Below, one piece after another: positions 8,440 to 17,205 of a stretch of DNA of 64,000 nt (its first letter is position 1; each line of letters begins with the position of its first letter). The notes below the pieces were generated by a model. That model did no database searches and had not been told where the DNA came from. It saw nothing but the letters and a program-made list of their open reading frames with translations. Origin of the DNA: Pseudomonadota bacterium (GTDB lineage Bacteria; Myxococcota_A; UBA796; UBA9615); contig JAAESI010000010.1 in assembly GCA_024229515.1 (NCBI GenBank), positions 126,001 through 190,000 of the forward strand. The letters run 5' to 3'. A program made the position numbers and the translations under genes.

Positions 8440-10317
8440 GTGATCGTCTTCTTGGTTTGGCTGACGGCGTCGGGGCACTCGGCGGCGGAGGTGCCGCGGG
8501 AGGTCTTGGTCAAGGAGATGGAGGCGCACCAGCCTGAGGCGGCGGAGAGCCTCGAAGGGGCGCTGGAGGCGGGGGATCTGGAGGGGGCGGCGACGGGGCT
8601 GGAGGGGCTCCGGAAGGAGGCGCCGCGGTTCACGCCCGCGGCCGAGCTGCACTGCACCGTCGAGTTCGAGCGGGGCAAGCGACGCAGCGCCATTGAGGCG
8701 TGCCGGGCGGCGTTCCTGCAGCGGGGTTCGGTGCACAACCAACGGCACCTGGCGATGACGCTGGCCGTCGGCCCGGCCGTGGATCCACCGACCGAGCGGG
8801 AGCTGGAGGAGGCCTCGGCGCTGGCACTGGAGGCGTCGCTGCGCAGCCCTGATGACCCCGAGACCCAGGTCGATCTGTGTGACATCGCGATGATCGCGGG
8901 CGACGGCCAGCGGCTCCAGCAGTGCGCCGCCCGCCTCGACGTGCTCGTCCCGGACGACCCCGGCACCCTCTACTTCGGGGCCTACGCGGCCGCTTTCCGA
9001 GGCCGACTGGGCGAGGCCCGGGAGCTGCTCGACCAGGCCCGCGCCGCCGGTCTCTCCGACGCCGTCTACGCCGAGGCGGTGGCGGGACTGGAGGCCCGGC
9101 GGCCGACGCTGTCGGTGGGCCTGGACAACCTCGTGCGCGCCGTCGTCGCCTGGCTCGGGCTGCTGTTCGGCCTGCTCGTCATCGGGATCGGCGTCGACCG
9201 CGCCAACGGGCGGCGCGCCACCCGCGCCCGCTCCGGAGGGCCCGTCCCCTCCCCCGTCCTCGGCACCCGAGGCGTGCTCCGGGGCGTCGTGCTCGCCGGC
9301 TACGCCACCGGGCTGGGGGCCGCGGCAGGCTTCTTCGGGGCAGCCGCCCTGGGGCTGCGCAACGCGCTCCTCGCCCCCGAGGTCCCCTGGCTGCTCCTGG
9401 GCCTCGGCACCGCGGTCGTGATCCCGGCGGCGCTGCTCGTGGTCCGCTCCGTGACCGTCCGGTTCGAGCGCGCCCCCGATCCCGGGTTCCCCCTCCGCCT
9501 CGACTCCTGCCCCTCGCTCCGCGCAGCACTGATGGAAGCGGCCGCCCGCGTCGGCACGCAGGCGCCCACGAACGTCTGGCTGGTCCCCGACGCTCGGATG
9601 GAGACCCAACCGGAGCGATCGTCCCTGCGCCTGCTCGCCGGCGGCGGCCCCCCCGATCTCCTGATCGGCGTCGCCCTGCTGGACGGCCTCCGCGCCCGTC
9701 GGTTCAAGGCGCTGGCGCTGGCGCTGGCCGAAGATCCGAAGTCCGCGGTGGGGTTCGCGACGGCGATGCAGCGTGCGTTGGAGGGGGAAGCGGCCGCCCT
9801 CGCCGCCGCCGGACGGTTCAGCCCCGTGGCCTGGCTCGCATCCTGGCTGCGCTCGATCTTCGCGCGGACCTCCGCCGGCGCCGCCGCCCTCGCGCACGCC
9901 GCCGCGGATCGCACCGCCAGCGAAGCCTTCGGAAGCGCCGCCCTGGCCCGCGGGCTGCGTCGGCAGGCGCTGCGCTCCGCCCGGTTCGAGCTCCGCTCCG
10001 AGGCCATCGTGAAGCAGCTGGTGCGCACCGGGGGCGCCCTGCCGAACCTCTACGCCTTCACCCCCGAGTCCCCGCCGAGCTCCCACCAACTGGCACAAGC
10101 GGAGGCGGCCCGCCTGGAGGGAGATCGCGTGCGCGGGGTCGAGGATCTGGAGGTCACCGTCGAGGCGATGCCGGGGGACGACGCGGACGCCTGGGCCCTG
10201 CTGGGCGATCGCGACGGCCTCGAGGTCGAGCTCACCCGCTGGTTCCGGAAGCAGCTCCGGGAGGACCGGGGACTGTCCATCCCCGAATCCTCCCGGACGA
10301 TTCCGACCGGGCGCTGA
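8440..10317 (+). CDS. TPR-like membrane protein with inactive M48-type peptidase domain
   Basis: 625 aa from the GTG at 8440, chosen because it places a hydrophobic export signal (VIVFLVWLTASGHSA) at the start; the in-frame ATG at 8323 would add 39 Arg/Gly residues encoded by tandem repeats. Residues ~20-220 are helical repeats of TPR/Sel1 character (ALALEASLRSPDDPETQ, ARLDVLVPDDPGTLYFGAYAA). Two or three membrane segments follow (~235-365). After that comes a region like M48 peptidases (LRAALMEAAARVGTQAPTNVWLVPDARM, then LLIGVALLDGLRARRFKALALALAED), but where the family has HExxH this protein has ALALAEDP, so zinc binding and catalysis should be lost. A scaffold or regulatory role is inferred. 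The 3' end is 15 nt from the convergent aceA stop. Confidence 0.6.
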   Translation: MIVFLVWLTASGHSAAEVPREVLVKEMEAHQPEAAESLEGALEAGDLEGAATGLEGLRKEAPRFTPAAELHCTVEFERGKRRSAIEACRAAFLQRGSVHNQRHLAMTLAVGPAVDPPTERELEEASALALEASLRSPDDPETQVDLCDIAMIAGDGQRLQQCAARLDVLVPDDPGTLYFGAYAAAFRGRLGEARELLDQARAAGLSDAVYAEAVAGLEARRPTLSVGLDNLVRAVVAWLGLLFGLLVIGIGVDRANGRRATRARSGGPVPSPVLGTRGVLRGVVLAGYATGLGAAAGFFGAAALGLRNALLAPEVPWLLLGLGTAVVIPAALLVVRSVTVRFERAPDPGFPLRLDSCPSLRAALMEAAARVGTQAPTNVWLVPDARMETQPERSSLRLLAGGGPPDLLIGVALLDGLRARRFKALALALAEDPKSAVGFATAMQRALEGEAAALAAAGRFSPVAWLASWLRSIFARTSAGAAALAHAAADRTASEAFGSAALARGLRRQALRSARFELRSEAIVKQLVRTGGALPNLYAFTPESPPSSHQLAQAEAARLEGDRVRGVEDLEVTVEAMPGDDADAWALLGDRDGLEVELTRWFRKQLREDRGLSIPESSRTIPTGR

Positions 10318-10332
10318 GGCGCCGCTGTCGCT

Positions 10333-11685
10333 CTAGAACTGCTCGGCTTCGGTCGATTCGGCCAACGCCGTCGTGCTGCTGACGCCGCCGGTGATGACGT
10401 TCTTGACCTCGTCGAAGTAGCCGGTGCCGACCTCGCGCTGGTGCCGGATCGCGGTGTAGCCGGAGTCGGCCGCCGCGAACTCGCGCTCCTGCAGCTCGGA
10501 GTAGGCGGCCATGCCGCGCTGTCCGTAGCCCTTGGCCAGCTCGAACATCGACATGTTCAGCGCGTGGAAGCCCGCGAGGGTCACGAACTGGAACTTGTAG
10601 CCGAGCTTGCCGATCTCCTCCTGGAAGGTGCGGATCTCGTCGTCCGAGAGGTGCGCCTTCCAGTTGAAGGACGGGCTGCAGTTGTAGGCCAGCGGCTTGC
10701 CCGGGAACCGGGCGTGAATCGCCTCGGCGAACTGACGCGCCTGCTCCAGGTTCGGGAAGCTCGTCTCGCACCACACCAGGTCGGCGTAGGGGGCGTAGGC
10801 GAGGCCGCGGGCGATGGCCTGCTCGATGCCCGACTTGACCCGGTAGAAGCCCTCCGGCGTGCGCTCGCCGGTCATGAACTCGTGGTCGCGGGGGTCGATG
10901 TCGGAGGTCAGCAGCTTGGCGCTGTCGGCGTCGGTGCGGGCGACCAGAAGGGTCGGGGTGCCCATGACGTCGGCGGCGAGGCGCGCGGCGACCAGGGTCT
11001 TGATGAACTGCGACGTGGGCACGAGCACCTTGCCGCCCAGGTGGCCGCACTTCTTCTCGGCGGCGAGCTGGTCCTCGAAGTGCACGCCCGCGGCGCCTGC
11101 TTCGATCATCGCCTTCATGAGCTCGTAGGCGTTCAGCTGCCCGCCGAAGCCGGCCTCGGCGTCGGCCATGATCGGGGCGAACCAATCACGCTCGGCGCCG
11201 CCCTCGGCGTGCTCGACCTGGTCGGCCCGCTGCAGCGCCTGGTTGATGCGCTTGACCACGGTGGGGACCGAGTTCACGGGGTACAGCGACTGGTCGGGGT
11301 ACATCTGGCCCGACACGTTGGCGTCGGCGGCGACCTGCCAGCCGCTCAGGTAGATGGCCTGGAGGCCGGCGCGCACCTGCTGCACCGCCTGGTTGCCCGT
11401 CAGCGCGCCGAGGGCGCGGACGAAGGGCTCGGACTGGAGCAGCTCCCAGAGGCGGCGGCTTCCGCGCGCTGCGAGGGTGTGCTGGATGGTGATGGAGCCG
11501 CGGAGCCGAAGCACGTCCTCGGGGGTGTAGCCGCGGGTGATGCCATCGAACCGGCCCTCGGGGATCGGTCCGAGGACCTCTTCCCAGTTGTGCTCGGTGT
11601 CGATGCGGGTGGAGGTGATCGCCTTGGTCACCAGCGAGCTGGTTCCGTTGGTCCCATTGGTCGGGGTCTGCGTCTGGGTATGCAT
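10333..11685 (-). CDS. aceA: isocitrate lyase
   Basis: 450 aa. Splits isocitrate into glyoxylate and succinate, the first step of the glyoxylate bypass, in the cytoplasm. Family signatures are complete: [10 protein letters not shown], the Mg-binding [10 protein letters not shown], the catalytic loop KKCGH (~210-214), [25 protein letters not shown] and the C-terminal [15 protein letters not shown]. Length fits the bacterial enzyme (about 430). It follows aceB on the same strand with a 12-nt gap; the aceB TAG stop is part of the TAGGAG ribosome site of aceA, so the pair is one operon. Control is probably by the divergent ScfR-type regulator at 13409. Ends in TAG. Confidence 0.97.
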   Translation of the reverse strand: MHTQTQTPTNGTNGTSSLVTKAITSTRIDTEHNWEEVLGPIPEGRFDGITRGYTPEDVLRLRGSITIQHTLAARGSRRLWELLQSEPFVRALGALTGNQAVQQVRAGLQAIYLSGWQVAADANVSGQMYPDQSLYPVNSVPTVVKRINQALQRADQVEHAEGGAERDWFAPIMADAEAGFGGQLNAYELMKAMIEAGAAGVHFEDQLAAEKKCGHLGGKVLVPTSQFIKTLVAARLAADVMGTPTLLVARTDADSAKLLTSDIDPRDHEFMTGERTPEGFYRVKSGIEQAIARGLAYAPYADLVWCETSFPNLEQARQFAEAIHARFPGKPLAYNCSPSFNWKAHLSDDEIRTFQEEIGKLGYKFQFVTLAGFHALNMSMFELAKGYGQRGMAAYSELQEREFAAADSGYTAIRHQREVGTGYFDEVKNVITGGVSSTTALAESTEAEQF

Positions 11686-11697
11686 CGTCTGAATCTC

Positions 11698-13320
11698 CTA
11701 GGCCTGCTCGCGCAGGTACTCGTAGGCGGGAAGGGTCAGGAACTCCTCGAAGTGACCGTCGAGGGAGAGGGTGGTGAACAGCTCGGCGGCCTGCTGGTAG
11801 CGCCCCGCGGCGTAGGCCTCGCTGCCCACGGTCTCCTCGATGGCGGTCAGCTCCTCGGCGAGCACGGTCTGGAACAGCTCGGGGGTGACCTTGCGGCCGT
11901 CGGTCAGGGCGGCGCCGTGGCGGATCCACTGCCAGACCTGGGTCCGGCTGATCTCGGCCGTCGCGGCGTCCTCCATGAGGTTGTACAGCGGCACGCAGCC
12001 GGAGCCGCGGAGCCACGCCTCGAGGTAGAGCGTGCCGACGTTCAGGTTCTGCCGGAGGCCCGCCTCGGTGATGGTGCCCTGGGGCACGGCGAGGAGGTCG
12101 TCCTCGGTGGTCGTCAGGTCGAGCTGCCGGTCGATCTGGTTGGCCTGGGGCATGTGCTCGTCGAACACCGCCTTGGCGAGGGGGACCAGCGCCGGGTGCG
12201 CCACCCAGGTGCCGTCGTGGCCGTCGGTGACCTCGCGGAGCTTGTCGTTGGTCACCTTGGCGAGCGCCGCCTCGTTGGCCGCCTCGTCGCCCTTGATGGG
12301 GATCTGCGCGGCCATGCCGCCCATGGCGAAGACGCCGCGGCGGTGGCAGGTCTTGATGCACAGCCGCGTGTAGCTCTGCATCATCGGCTGCGTCATGCCG
12401 ACCTGGCCGCGGTCCGGGACGATGAACTCGGGGTGCTCGCGGAAGGTCTTGATGAAGCTGAAGAGGTAGTCCCAGCGGCCGCAGTTGAGGCCGGCGCTGT
12501 GGTCGCGCAGCTCGAACAGGATCTCGTCCATCTCGAACGCGGCGGGCAGCGTCTCGATGAGCACGGTCGCCTTGATGGTGCCGACCTCGATGCCGAGGGT
12601 CTGCTGCGCCCACACGAAGACGTCGTTCCAGAGGCGCGTCTCGAGGCGGCTCTGGAGCTTCGGCAGGTAGAAGTAGGGGCCGCTGCCGCGGGCGATGAGC
12701 TCGGCGGCGTTGTGGAACAGGTACAGGCCGAAGTCGAAGAGGCCGGCGGGGACGGCGCGTCCGTCCACCAGCAGGTGCTTCTCCCAGAGGTGCCAGCCGC
12801 GGGGGCGGACCATCAGCACGGCGGTGCTGTCGTTCAGGGTGTAGTGCTTGCCGCGGGCGTTGGTGAACTCGATGGTCCGGCGCACGGCGTCGAAGAGGTT
12901 CACCTGGCCGGAGACGACGTTGTCCCAGGTGGGGGCGTTGCTGTCCTCGAGGTCCGCCATGAAGACGTTCGCGCCGGAGTTCAACGCGTTGATGATCATC
13001 TTGCGGTCGACGGGGCCCGTGATCTCGACACGACGATCCTGCAGGTCGGCCGGCAAGGGCGCGCAGGTCCAGTTGCTGCTGCGGATGTGGGCCGTCTCGG
13101 GCTTGAACCCGGGGCGCATGCCGGCGTCGAAGCGGCTCTGGACCACGCGGCGGAGCGTCAGCAGCTCCTCGACGCGGGGCCGGAACCGGCGGGCCAGCTC
13201 GGCGACGAAGTCGAGGGCATCCCGGGTCAGGACGGTGTTGTATTCGGGACGCATGGTCCCGGCGACCCGGCAGGAGCGGGTGATCGGGCGGGGGGCTTCA
13301 GCGTGTTGCGCGAGTTCCAT
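11698..13320 (-). CDS. aceB: malate synthase A
   Basis: 541 aa from ATG 13320 (E. coli AceB is 533 aa). Condenses glyoxylate with acetyl-CoA to malate, the second step of the glyoxylate bypass. Visible landmarks: TRSCRVAGTMRPEYN near the N-terminus, MVRPRGWHLWEKHLL with the catalytic Arg, IETLPAAFEMDEILFELRDH with metal ligands Glu and Asp, LNCGRWDYLFSFIK, FAMGGMAAQIPIK, and the C-terminal LMEDAATAEISRTQVWQW carrying the catalytic Asp. The frame stays open up to 13470, but the extension would overlap the divergent regulator, so 13320 is preferred. First gene of the aceB-aceA operon; the 88-bp gap to the regulator holds putative operator repeats. Confidence 0.96.
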   Translation of the reverse strand: MELAQHAEAPRPITRSCRVAGTMRPEYNTVLTRDALDFVAELARRFRPRVEELLTLRRVVQSRFDAGMRPGFKPETAHIRSSNWTCAPLPADLQDRRVEITGPVDRKMIINALNSGANVFMADLEDSNAPTWDNVVSGQVNLFDAVRRTIEFTNARGKHYTLNDSTAVLMVRPRGWHLWEKHLLVDGRAVPAGLFDFGLYLFHNAAELIARGSGPYFYLPKLQSRLETRLWNDVFVWAQQTLGIEVGTIKATVLIETLPAAFEMDEILFELRDHSAGLNCGRWDYLFSFIKTFREHPEFIVPDRGQVGMTQPMMQSYTRLCIKTCHRRGVFAMGGMAAQIPIKGDEAANEAALAKVTNDKLREVTDGHDGTWVAHPALVPLAKAVFDEHMPQANQIDRQLDLTTTEDDLLAVPQGTITEAGLRQNLNVGTLYLEAWLRGSGCVPLYNLMEDAATAEISRTQVWQWIRHGAALTDGRKVTPELFQTVLAEELTAIEETVGSEAYAAGRYQQAAELFTTLSLDGHFEEFLTLPAYEYLREQA

Positions 13321-13371
13321 GAGAGGAATCTCGGATCCAAAACGCTGCCCGGCAAGTCGCGAAGTCAACTC

Positions 13372-13401
13372 GTGTAAAGTCTGGCTTGTAAAGTTGTAAG
13401 G
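13372..13401. promoter_or_regulatory. TGTAAAGT repeat operator between aceB and scfR-type gene
   Basis: Two direct copies of TGTAAAGT (13373-13380 and 13387-13394, spaced 14 bp) and a third partial copy TGTAAGG (13395-13401) in the divergent promoter region. Read on the other strand the core is ACTTTACAA, close to the ACTTTGCAA core described for RamB, an actinobacterial regulator of the same family that controls aceA/aceB. I infer an operator for autoregulation and control of the glyoxylate operon. The ribosome site (AAGGAA) of the regulator overlaps the third copy. Confidence 0.6.
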
Positions 13402-13408
13402 AATTGAC

Positions 13409-14809
13409 ATGACAGAACCTGTCAAGTTGGGCGCGAAGATCCGCACGCTGCGGCGCCGCCAAGGCATCACGCAGAAGCAGTTGGCCGAAGCTCTGGGGGT
13501 CTCTCCGAGCTACGTCAACCTGATCGAGCACAACCGCAGACCCGTCACGGCGCCGCTTCTGATCAAGCTCGCGCAGCAGTTCGAGGTCGATCTTCAGGAG
13601 TTCGCCAGCGATCACGATCAGCGGCTCGTGGACGACCTCATGGAGGCGTTCGGCGACGGGCTGTTCGACGAGCACGGGTTGGTGCCGGTGGACGTCCGCG
13701 ACTTCGTGGCCCACAGCCCGTCGGTCGCGCGGGCGGTGCGCACGCTGTACGACGCCCTGAAGGAGAACCGCCAGGGGGGCACCCCCTCGGACAGCGCGGG
13801 CATCGGCCCCCTCCCCTCGGAGGAAGTGTCGGATCTGGTCCAGGAGCACATGAACTGGTTCCCCGATCTGGAGGACGGCGCCAACAAGATCGTGCGCGAC
13901 GGGCGCCTCGATCCGACGGATCTGTACTCGGGGCTGGCCCGGTACCTGCGCGACGAGCTGACGATCGACCTCCGCATCGCCCGGGTGGGCGAGGACAGCA
14001 AGGCGCTGCGGCGGTACGACCCCGATCGGCGGGAGCTGGTGCTGAGCGAGACGCTGCCGCCGCGATCGCGGAACTTCCAGCTCGCCCACGTGGTCGGGCT
14101 GCTCACCTGCGCGCCCGCCATCGACCGGATCATCCGCAACGGGGGGCTGTCGACGGAGGACGCACGGAGGCTCGCGAAGGTGGCGCTGGCCAACTACGTC
14201 GCGGGGGCGGTGCTCATGCCCTACAAGGGCTTCGCCTCGGCGGCGCGGCAGGAGCGGTACGACCTCGAACTCCTGGGGCATCGCTACAAGACGAGCCTGG
14301 AGCAAATCTGTCATCGATTGACGACGCTGCGGAAGCCGGGGGACGAGGGCATCCCGTTCCACCTCGTCCGCGTCGACATCGCGGGGAACATCAGCAAGAA
14401 GTTCAGCGCGACGGGCATCCGCTTCGCCCGGTTCGGCGCCGCCTGCTCGCTGTGGAACGTGTTCCAGGCGTTCACGACCCCGGGGCGGTTCCGCACGCAG
14501 CTCAGCGAGATGCCGGACGGCAAGGGGTTCTTCTGCATCGCCCGGACGATCCCGAAGGGACGCGGGGGCTTCCTGTCGCCGCACTCGGTGCACGCCATCG
14601 GGCTCGGCTGCGACGTCGATCGCGGCCACGAGATGGTCTACAGCGACGGGATCGATCTGAAGCGCATGGATCGCGCGGTGAAGATCGGGGTCAGCTGCCG
14701 GCTGTGCCCCCGGACCGACTGCGCGGTGAGGGCGTTCCCGCAGCTGAACACGCCGTTGGGGGTGGATCCGAACGTGAAGGGGCTGTCGACGTTCTCGCCG
14801 GTGGGGTGA
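13409..14809 (+). CDS. ScfR/RamB-type short-chain fatty acyl regulator (XRE HTH + IrrE-like)
   Basis: 466 aa. Residues ~8-65 are an XRE helix-turn-helix (KIRTLRRRQGITQKQLAEALGVSPSYVNLIEHNRR). Residues ~150-290 are the ImmA/IrrE-like domain, where the peptidase HExxH is replaced by FQLAHVVGLL, as usual in this family. The C-terminal part (~300-465) is the DUF2083-type domain with SATGIRFARFGAACSLW, FCIARTIPKG and the cysteine cluster CRLCPRTDCAVRAFP. Known members (RamB, MccR, PrpQ-like) sense acyl-CoA-related signals and control glyoxylate, methylcitrate or acetate genes. Divergent from aceB with TGTAAAGT repeats between them, it is most likely the local regulator of the glyoxylate shunt. Confidence 0.9.
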   Translation: MTEPVKLGAKIRTLRRRQGITQKQLAEALGVSPSYVNLIEHNRRPVTAPLLIKLAQQFEVDLQEFASDHDQRLVDDLMEAFGDGLFDEHGLVPVDVRDFVAHSPSVARAVRTLYDALKENRQGGTPSDSAGIGPLPSEEVSDLVQEHMNWFPDLEDGANKIVRDGRLDPTDLYSGLARYLRDELTIDLRIARVGEDSKALRRYDPDRRELVLSETLPPRSRNFQLAHVVGLLTCAPAIDRIIRNGGLSTEDARRLAKVALANYVAGAVLMPYKGFASAARQERYDLELLGHRYKTSLEQICHRLTTLRKPGDEGIPFHLVRVDIAGNISKKFSATGIRFARFGAACSLWNVFQAFTTPGRFRTQLSEMPDGKGFFCIARTIPKGRGGFLSPHSVHAIGLGCDVDRGHEMVYSDGIDLKRMDRAVKIGVSCRLCPRTDCAVRAFPQLNTPLGVDPNVKGLSTFSPVG

Positions 14810-14824
14810 CGGCGCGGACGGTGG

Positions 14825-16030
14825 CTACTGCACCGCCTCGCCATGCACCGCGATGTCGAGCCCCCGCACCTCCGACTCCTCGTCCACCCGCAGCCCCACC
14901 GCCACGTCGATGACCTTCAACAGCACGAACGTGACCGCCGCGGCGTACACCACCGTCGCGCCGATGCCCCACACCTGCACGCCGACCTGCCCCCAGTTGC
15001 CCTCGAGGCCGCCAGCGGTGCCACCGATCGCCTCGACCGCGAACACGCCGGTCAGCACCGCGCCGATCAGGCCGCCGACGCCGTGCACCCCGAAGCAGTC
15101 GAGGCTGTCGTCGTAGCCGAGCTTGTTCTTGAGCGTCGTCGCCCCGAAGTAGCAGCAGACACCGGAGATCAACCCGATCGCCAACGCCCCCGTCGGCCCC
15201 ACGAAGCCCGCCGCGGGCGTGATCGCCACCAGCCCGCCGACCGCGCCCGTCACGATCCCCAACACCGACGGCCGCTTGTGCAGAAGCCACTCGGTCAGCA
15301 GCCACGACACGCCCGCCGAGGCCGCCGCGATGTGCGTCACCAGCAGCGCCATCGCCGCCGATCCGTTGGCCCCCAGCGCCGAGCCCGCGTTGAAGCCGTA
15401 CCAGCCGACCCACAGCATGCAGGCGCCGATCACGGTGAGGACCAGGTTGTGGGGCTGGAGCGCGACCTTGCCGAAGCCCTTGCGCGGCCCCAGCACGATC
15501 GCCGCCACGAGGCCTGCGACCCCCGCGTTGATGTGGACCACGGTGCCGCCGGCGTAGTCGAGCACGCCGTCGCCCCCGAGGAAGCCGCCGCCCCACACCC
15601 AGTGGCACACGGGGGCGTACACCAGGAGCAGCCACAGGCCCGAGAACACCATCATCGGGCCGAACTTCATCCGCTCCGCGAAGGCGCCCGTGATCAGCGC
15701 CGGGGTGATGACCGCAAACGTCATCTGGAAGGCCACGAACAGCGCCTCCGGGATGGTCCCGGACAGCGACTCGGGCCCGATCCCGGCGAGCATGAACTTG
15801 CTCGTTCCGCCGATGAAGTCGTTGCCTTCGGCGAACGCCAGGCTGTAGCCCGCGACCATCCACAGCACCGAGCAGAGGCAGCAGATCGCGAAGCTCTGCA
15901 TCAGCGTGCCGAGCACGTTCTTCTTGCGGACCATGCCGCCGTAGAAGAGCGCCAGCCCCGGGATCGTCATCATCAGGACCAGCGCGGTGGCCGTCAGCAT
16001 CCAAGCGGTGTCACCTGTGTTCATGCCCAT
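14825..16030 (-). CDS. amtB: ammonium transporter (Amt/MEP/Rh family)
   Basis: About 401 aa; the ATG at 16030 sits just after GGAAGGGCGG, and a second ATG lies at 16024. Eleven membrane segments, forming a trimeric channel that moves ammonium into the cell. Family landmarks: GLALFYGGMVRKKN after the first helix, AFAERMKFGPMM, GGTVVHINAGVAGL (first pore histidine), and DCFGVHGVGGLIGA with the second pore histidine and the conserved Asp. The C-terminus is a short cytoplasmic tail (LRVDEESEVRGLDIAVHGEA) of the type bound by PII proteins. No glnK follows, which is unusual because amtB and glnK are commonly paired; the PII partner must be elsewhere. Ends in TAG. Confidence 0.95.
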   Translation of the reverse strand: MGMNTGDTAWMLTATALVLMMTIPGLALFYGGMVRKKNVLGTLMQSFAICCLCSVLWMVAGYSLAFAEGNDFIGGTSKFMLAGIGPESLSGTIPEALFVAFQMTFAVITPALITGAFAERMKFGPMMVFSGLWLLLVYAPVCHWVWGGGFLGGDGVLDYAGGTVVHINAGVAGLVAAIVLGPRKGFGKVALQPHNLVLTVIGACMLWVGWYGFNAGSALGANGSAAMALLVTHIAAASAGVSWLLTEWLLHKRPSVLGIVTGAVGGLVAITPAAGFVGPTGALAIGLISGVCCYFGATTLKNKLGYDDSLDCFGVHGVGGLIGAVLTGVFAVEAIGGTAGGLEGNWGQVGVQVWGIGATVVYAAAVTFVLLKVIDVAVGLRVDEESEVRGLDIAVHGEAVQ

Positions 16031-16193
16031 CCGCCCTTCCAAGAGCCGTGCCAGGGATCGCGTCCAACGATCGTGGCAAGCTGCGCCCGCTGATCTGCCC
16101 GATTCAGGGCAGTGACTGCGCCAAGATCGAGCAGATTTGGAGAAAATCGGATTCCTATTGACCCCAGTTGCGTGCCTGCTATTTCACTCGGTC

Positions 16194-16295
16194 ATGCCAC
16201 GTCAGAAATGGTCCATCCGAGAGCTCATGCCGGCGATCGCCCTCACCGCGGGGCCGGTCCTGGTGTGGGTCGCTGCGGCGCTGCTGCTGAGCTGA
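16194..16295 (+). CDS. possible 33-aa single-pass membrane peptide
   Basis: ATG to TGA, 33 residues: a basic start (MPRQKWSIREL) then one hydrophobic helix (about 14-32, with VLVWVAAALLL). The pattern, positive N-terminus and one clean helix, fits a small membrane protein. It stops 7 nt before the GTG of the EamA transporter, so it could be co-transcribed. There is no good ribosome site, and length alone does not exclude chance. Confidence 0.3.
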   Translation: MPRQKWSIRELMPAIALTAGPVLVWVAAALLLS

Positions 16296-16302
16296 CCTCT
16301 CC

Positions 16303-17205
16303 GTGAGTTCGAACGACGGGCGCCGCGTCGGCGTCGCCCTGACGATCGCTGTGGCGTCGATCTCGTTCGCCGCCATCTTCTTCCGCAAGGCCTCCCCCAC
16401 CCACCCGCTGACCTCCGCCGGGATCCGGCTCGCGATCGCCTGCGTCGCGCTGTCGCCGTTCACGATCCGCGCGATCCGGGCCGGCCGGCTGCCCGCCGCC
16501 CACCTCAAGGCCGGACTCGCCGCCGGACTGCTCTACGGCCTGCACTTCGGCGCCTGGGTGTGGAGCCTCGAACTGACCACCGTGGCCGCGTCCGTCACCC
16601 TCGTCACCGCGACCCCGCTGCTGCTGGCGATCGTGGGTGTCGCCACCGGCCGGGATCGCCCCTCGGGGCGCCTCTGGGGCGCCCTCACCCTCGCCGCGAT
16701 CGGGGTCTCGATCATCGGCGGCACCGACCTGCTCGCATCGGAGACCGCGCTCCAGGGCGACGCCCTCGCCCTCCTCGGCTGCGCCGCCATCGCCGGCTAC
16801 CTGCTCGTCGCCCGAGGGCTCGGCAACGACCTCGACGTGCTCGGCTTCACCGGGATCGCCACCGGGGTCGGCGCCGTCGTGCTGCTGGGCACCGCCGTCG
16901 CGATCGGGGTCGATCCCCTCCCCGCCTCCAACGCCGCCTGGGGTTGGCTCGCCCTGTCCGCGCTGCTGCCCCAGATGGTCGGCCACTCGCTACTGACGTG
17001 GTCCCTGCGCCACACCACCCCCACCGTGGTCGGCCTCTCGACGGTGGGCGAGCCCGTGGGCTCAACGGTGCTGGGCGTGCTTCTGTTGAACGAGATCCCC
17101 GGAGGGATCACCGTGTTCGGGTGCGCCGTGACGCTGTCGGCGGTCGTGCTCGCGCTGACCGCGGGCGCCTCACATGAGGGGAAACATCAGGTGGAGGCCC
17201 CCTGA
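16303..17205 (+). CDS. EamA/DMT family transporter
   Basis: 300 aa with about ten predicted membrane helices arranged as two repeats of five, the drug/metabolite-transporter EamA layout. Repeat 1 carries the LTSAGIRLAIACVALSPF and YGLHFGAWVWSLELTTVAASVTLVTATPLLLAI blocks; repeat 2 has the matching LLPQMVGHSLLTWSLRHTTPTVVGLSTVGEPVGSTVLG block. Members export amino acids, nucleosides or small metabolites; the substrate cannot be read from sequence. GTG start without a strong ribosome site. The 3' end overlaps the convergent gene by 36 bp. Confidence 0.88.
   Translation: MSSNDGRRVGVALTIAVASISFAAIFFRKASPTHPLTSAGIRLAIACVALSPFTIRAIRAGRLPAAHLKAGLAAGLLYGLHFGAWVWSLELTTVAASVTLVTATPLLLAIVGVATGRDRPSGRLWGALTLAAIGVSIIGGTDLLASETALQGDALALLGCAAIAGYLLVARGLGNDLDVLGFTGIATGVGAVVLLGTAVAIGVDPLPASNAAWGWLALSALLPQMVGHSLLTWSLRHTTPTVVGLSTVGEPVGSTVLGVLLLNEIPGGITVFGCAVTLSAVVLALTAGASHEGKHQVEAP

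Noticed and set aside
6088-10098. 1336-aa open frame on the minus strand
   Set aside because: It runs antisense through the M60 and M48-like genes and is an Arg/Gly/Ala-rich shadow caused by high GC; it has no domain and no signal.
10441-13377. 978-aa open frame on the plus strand
   Set aside because: It is the antisense shadow of aceA and aceB, which have full family signatures.
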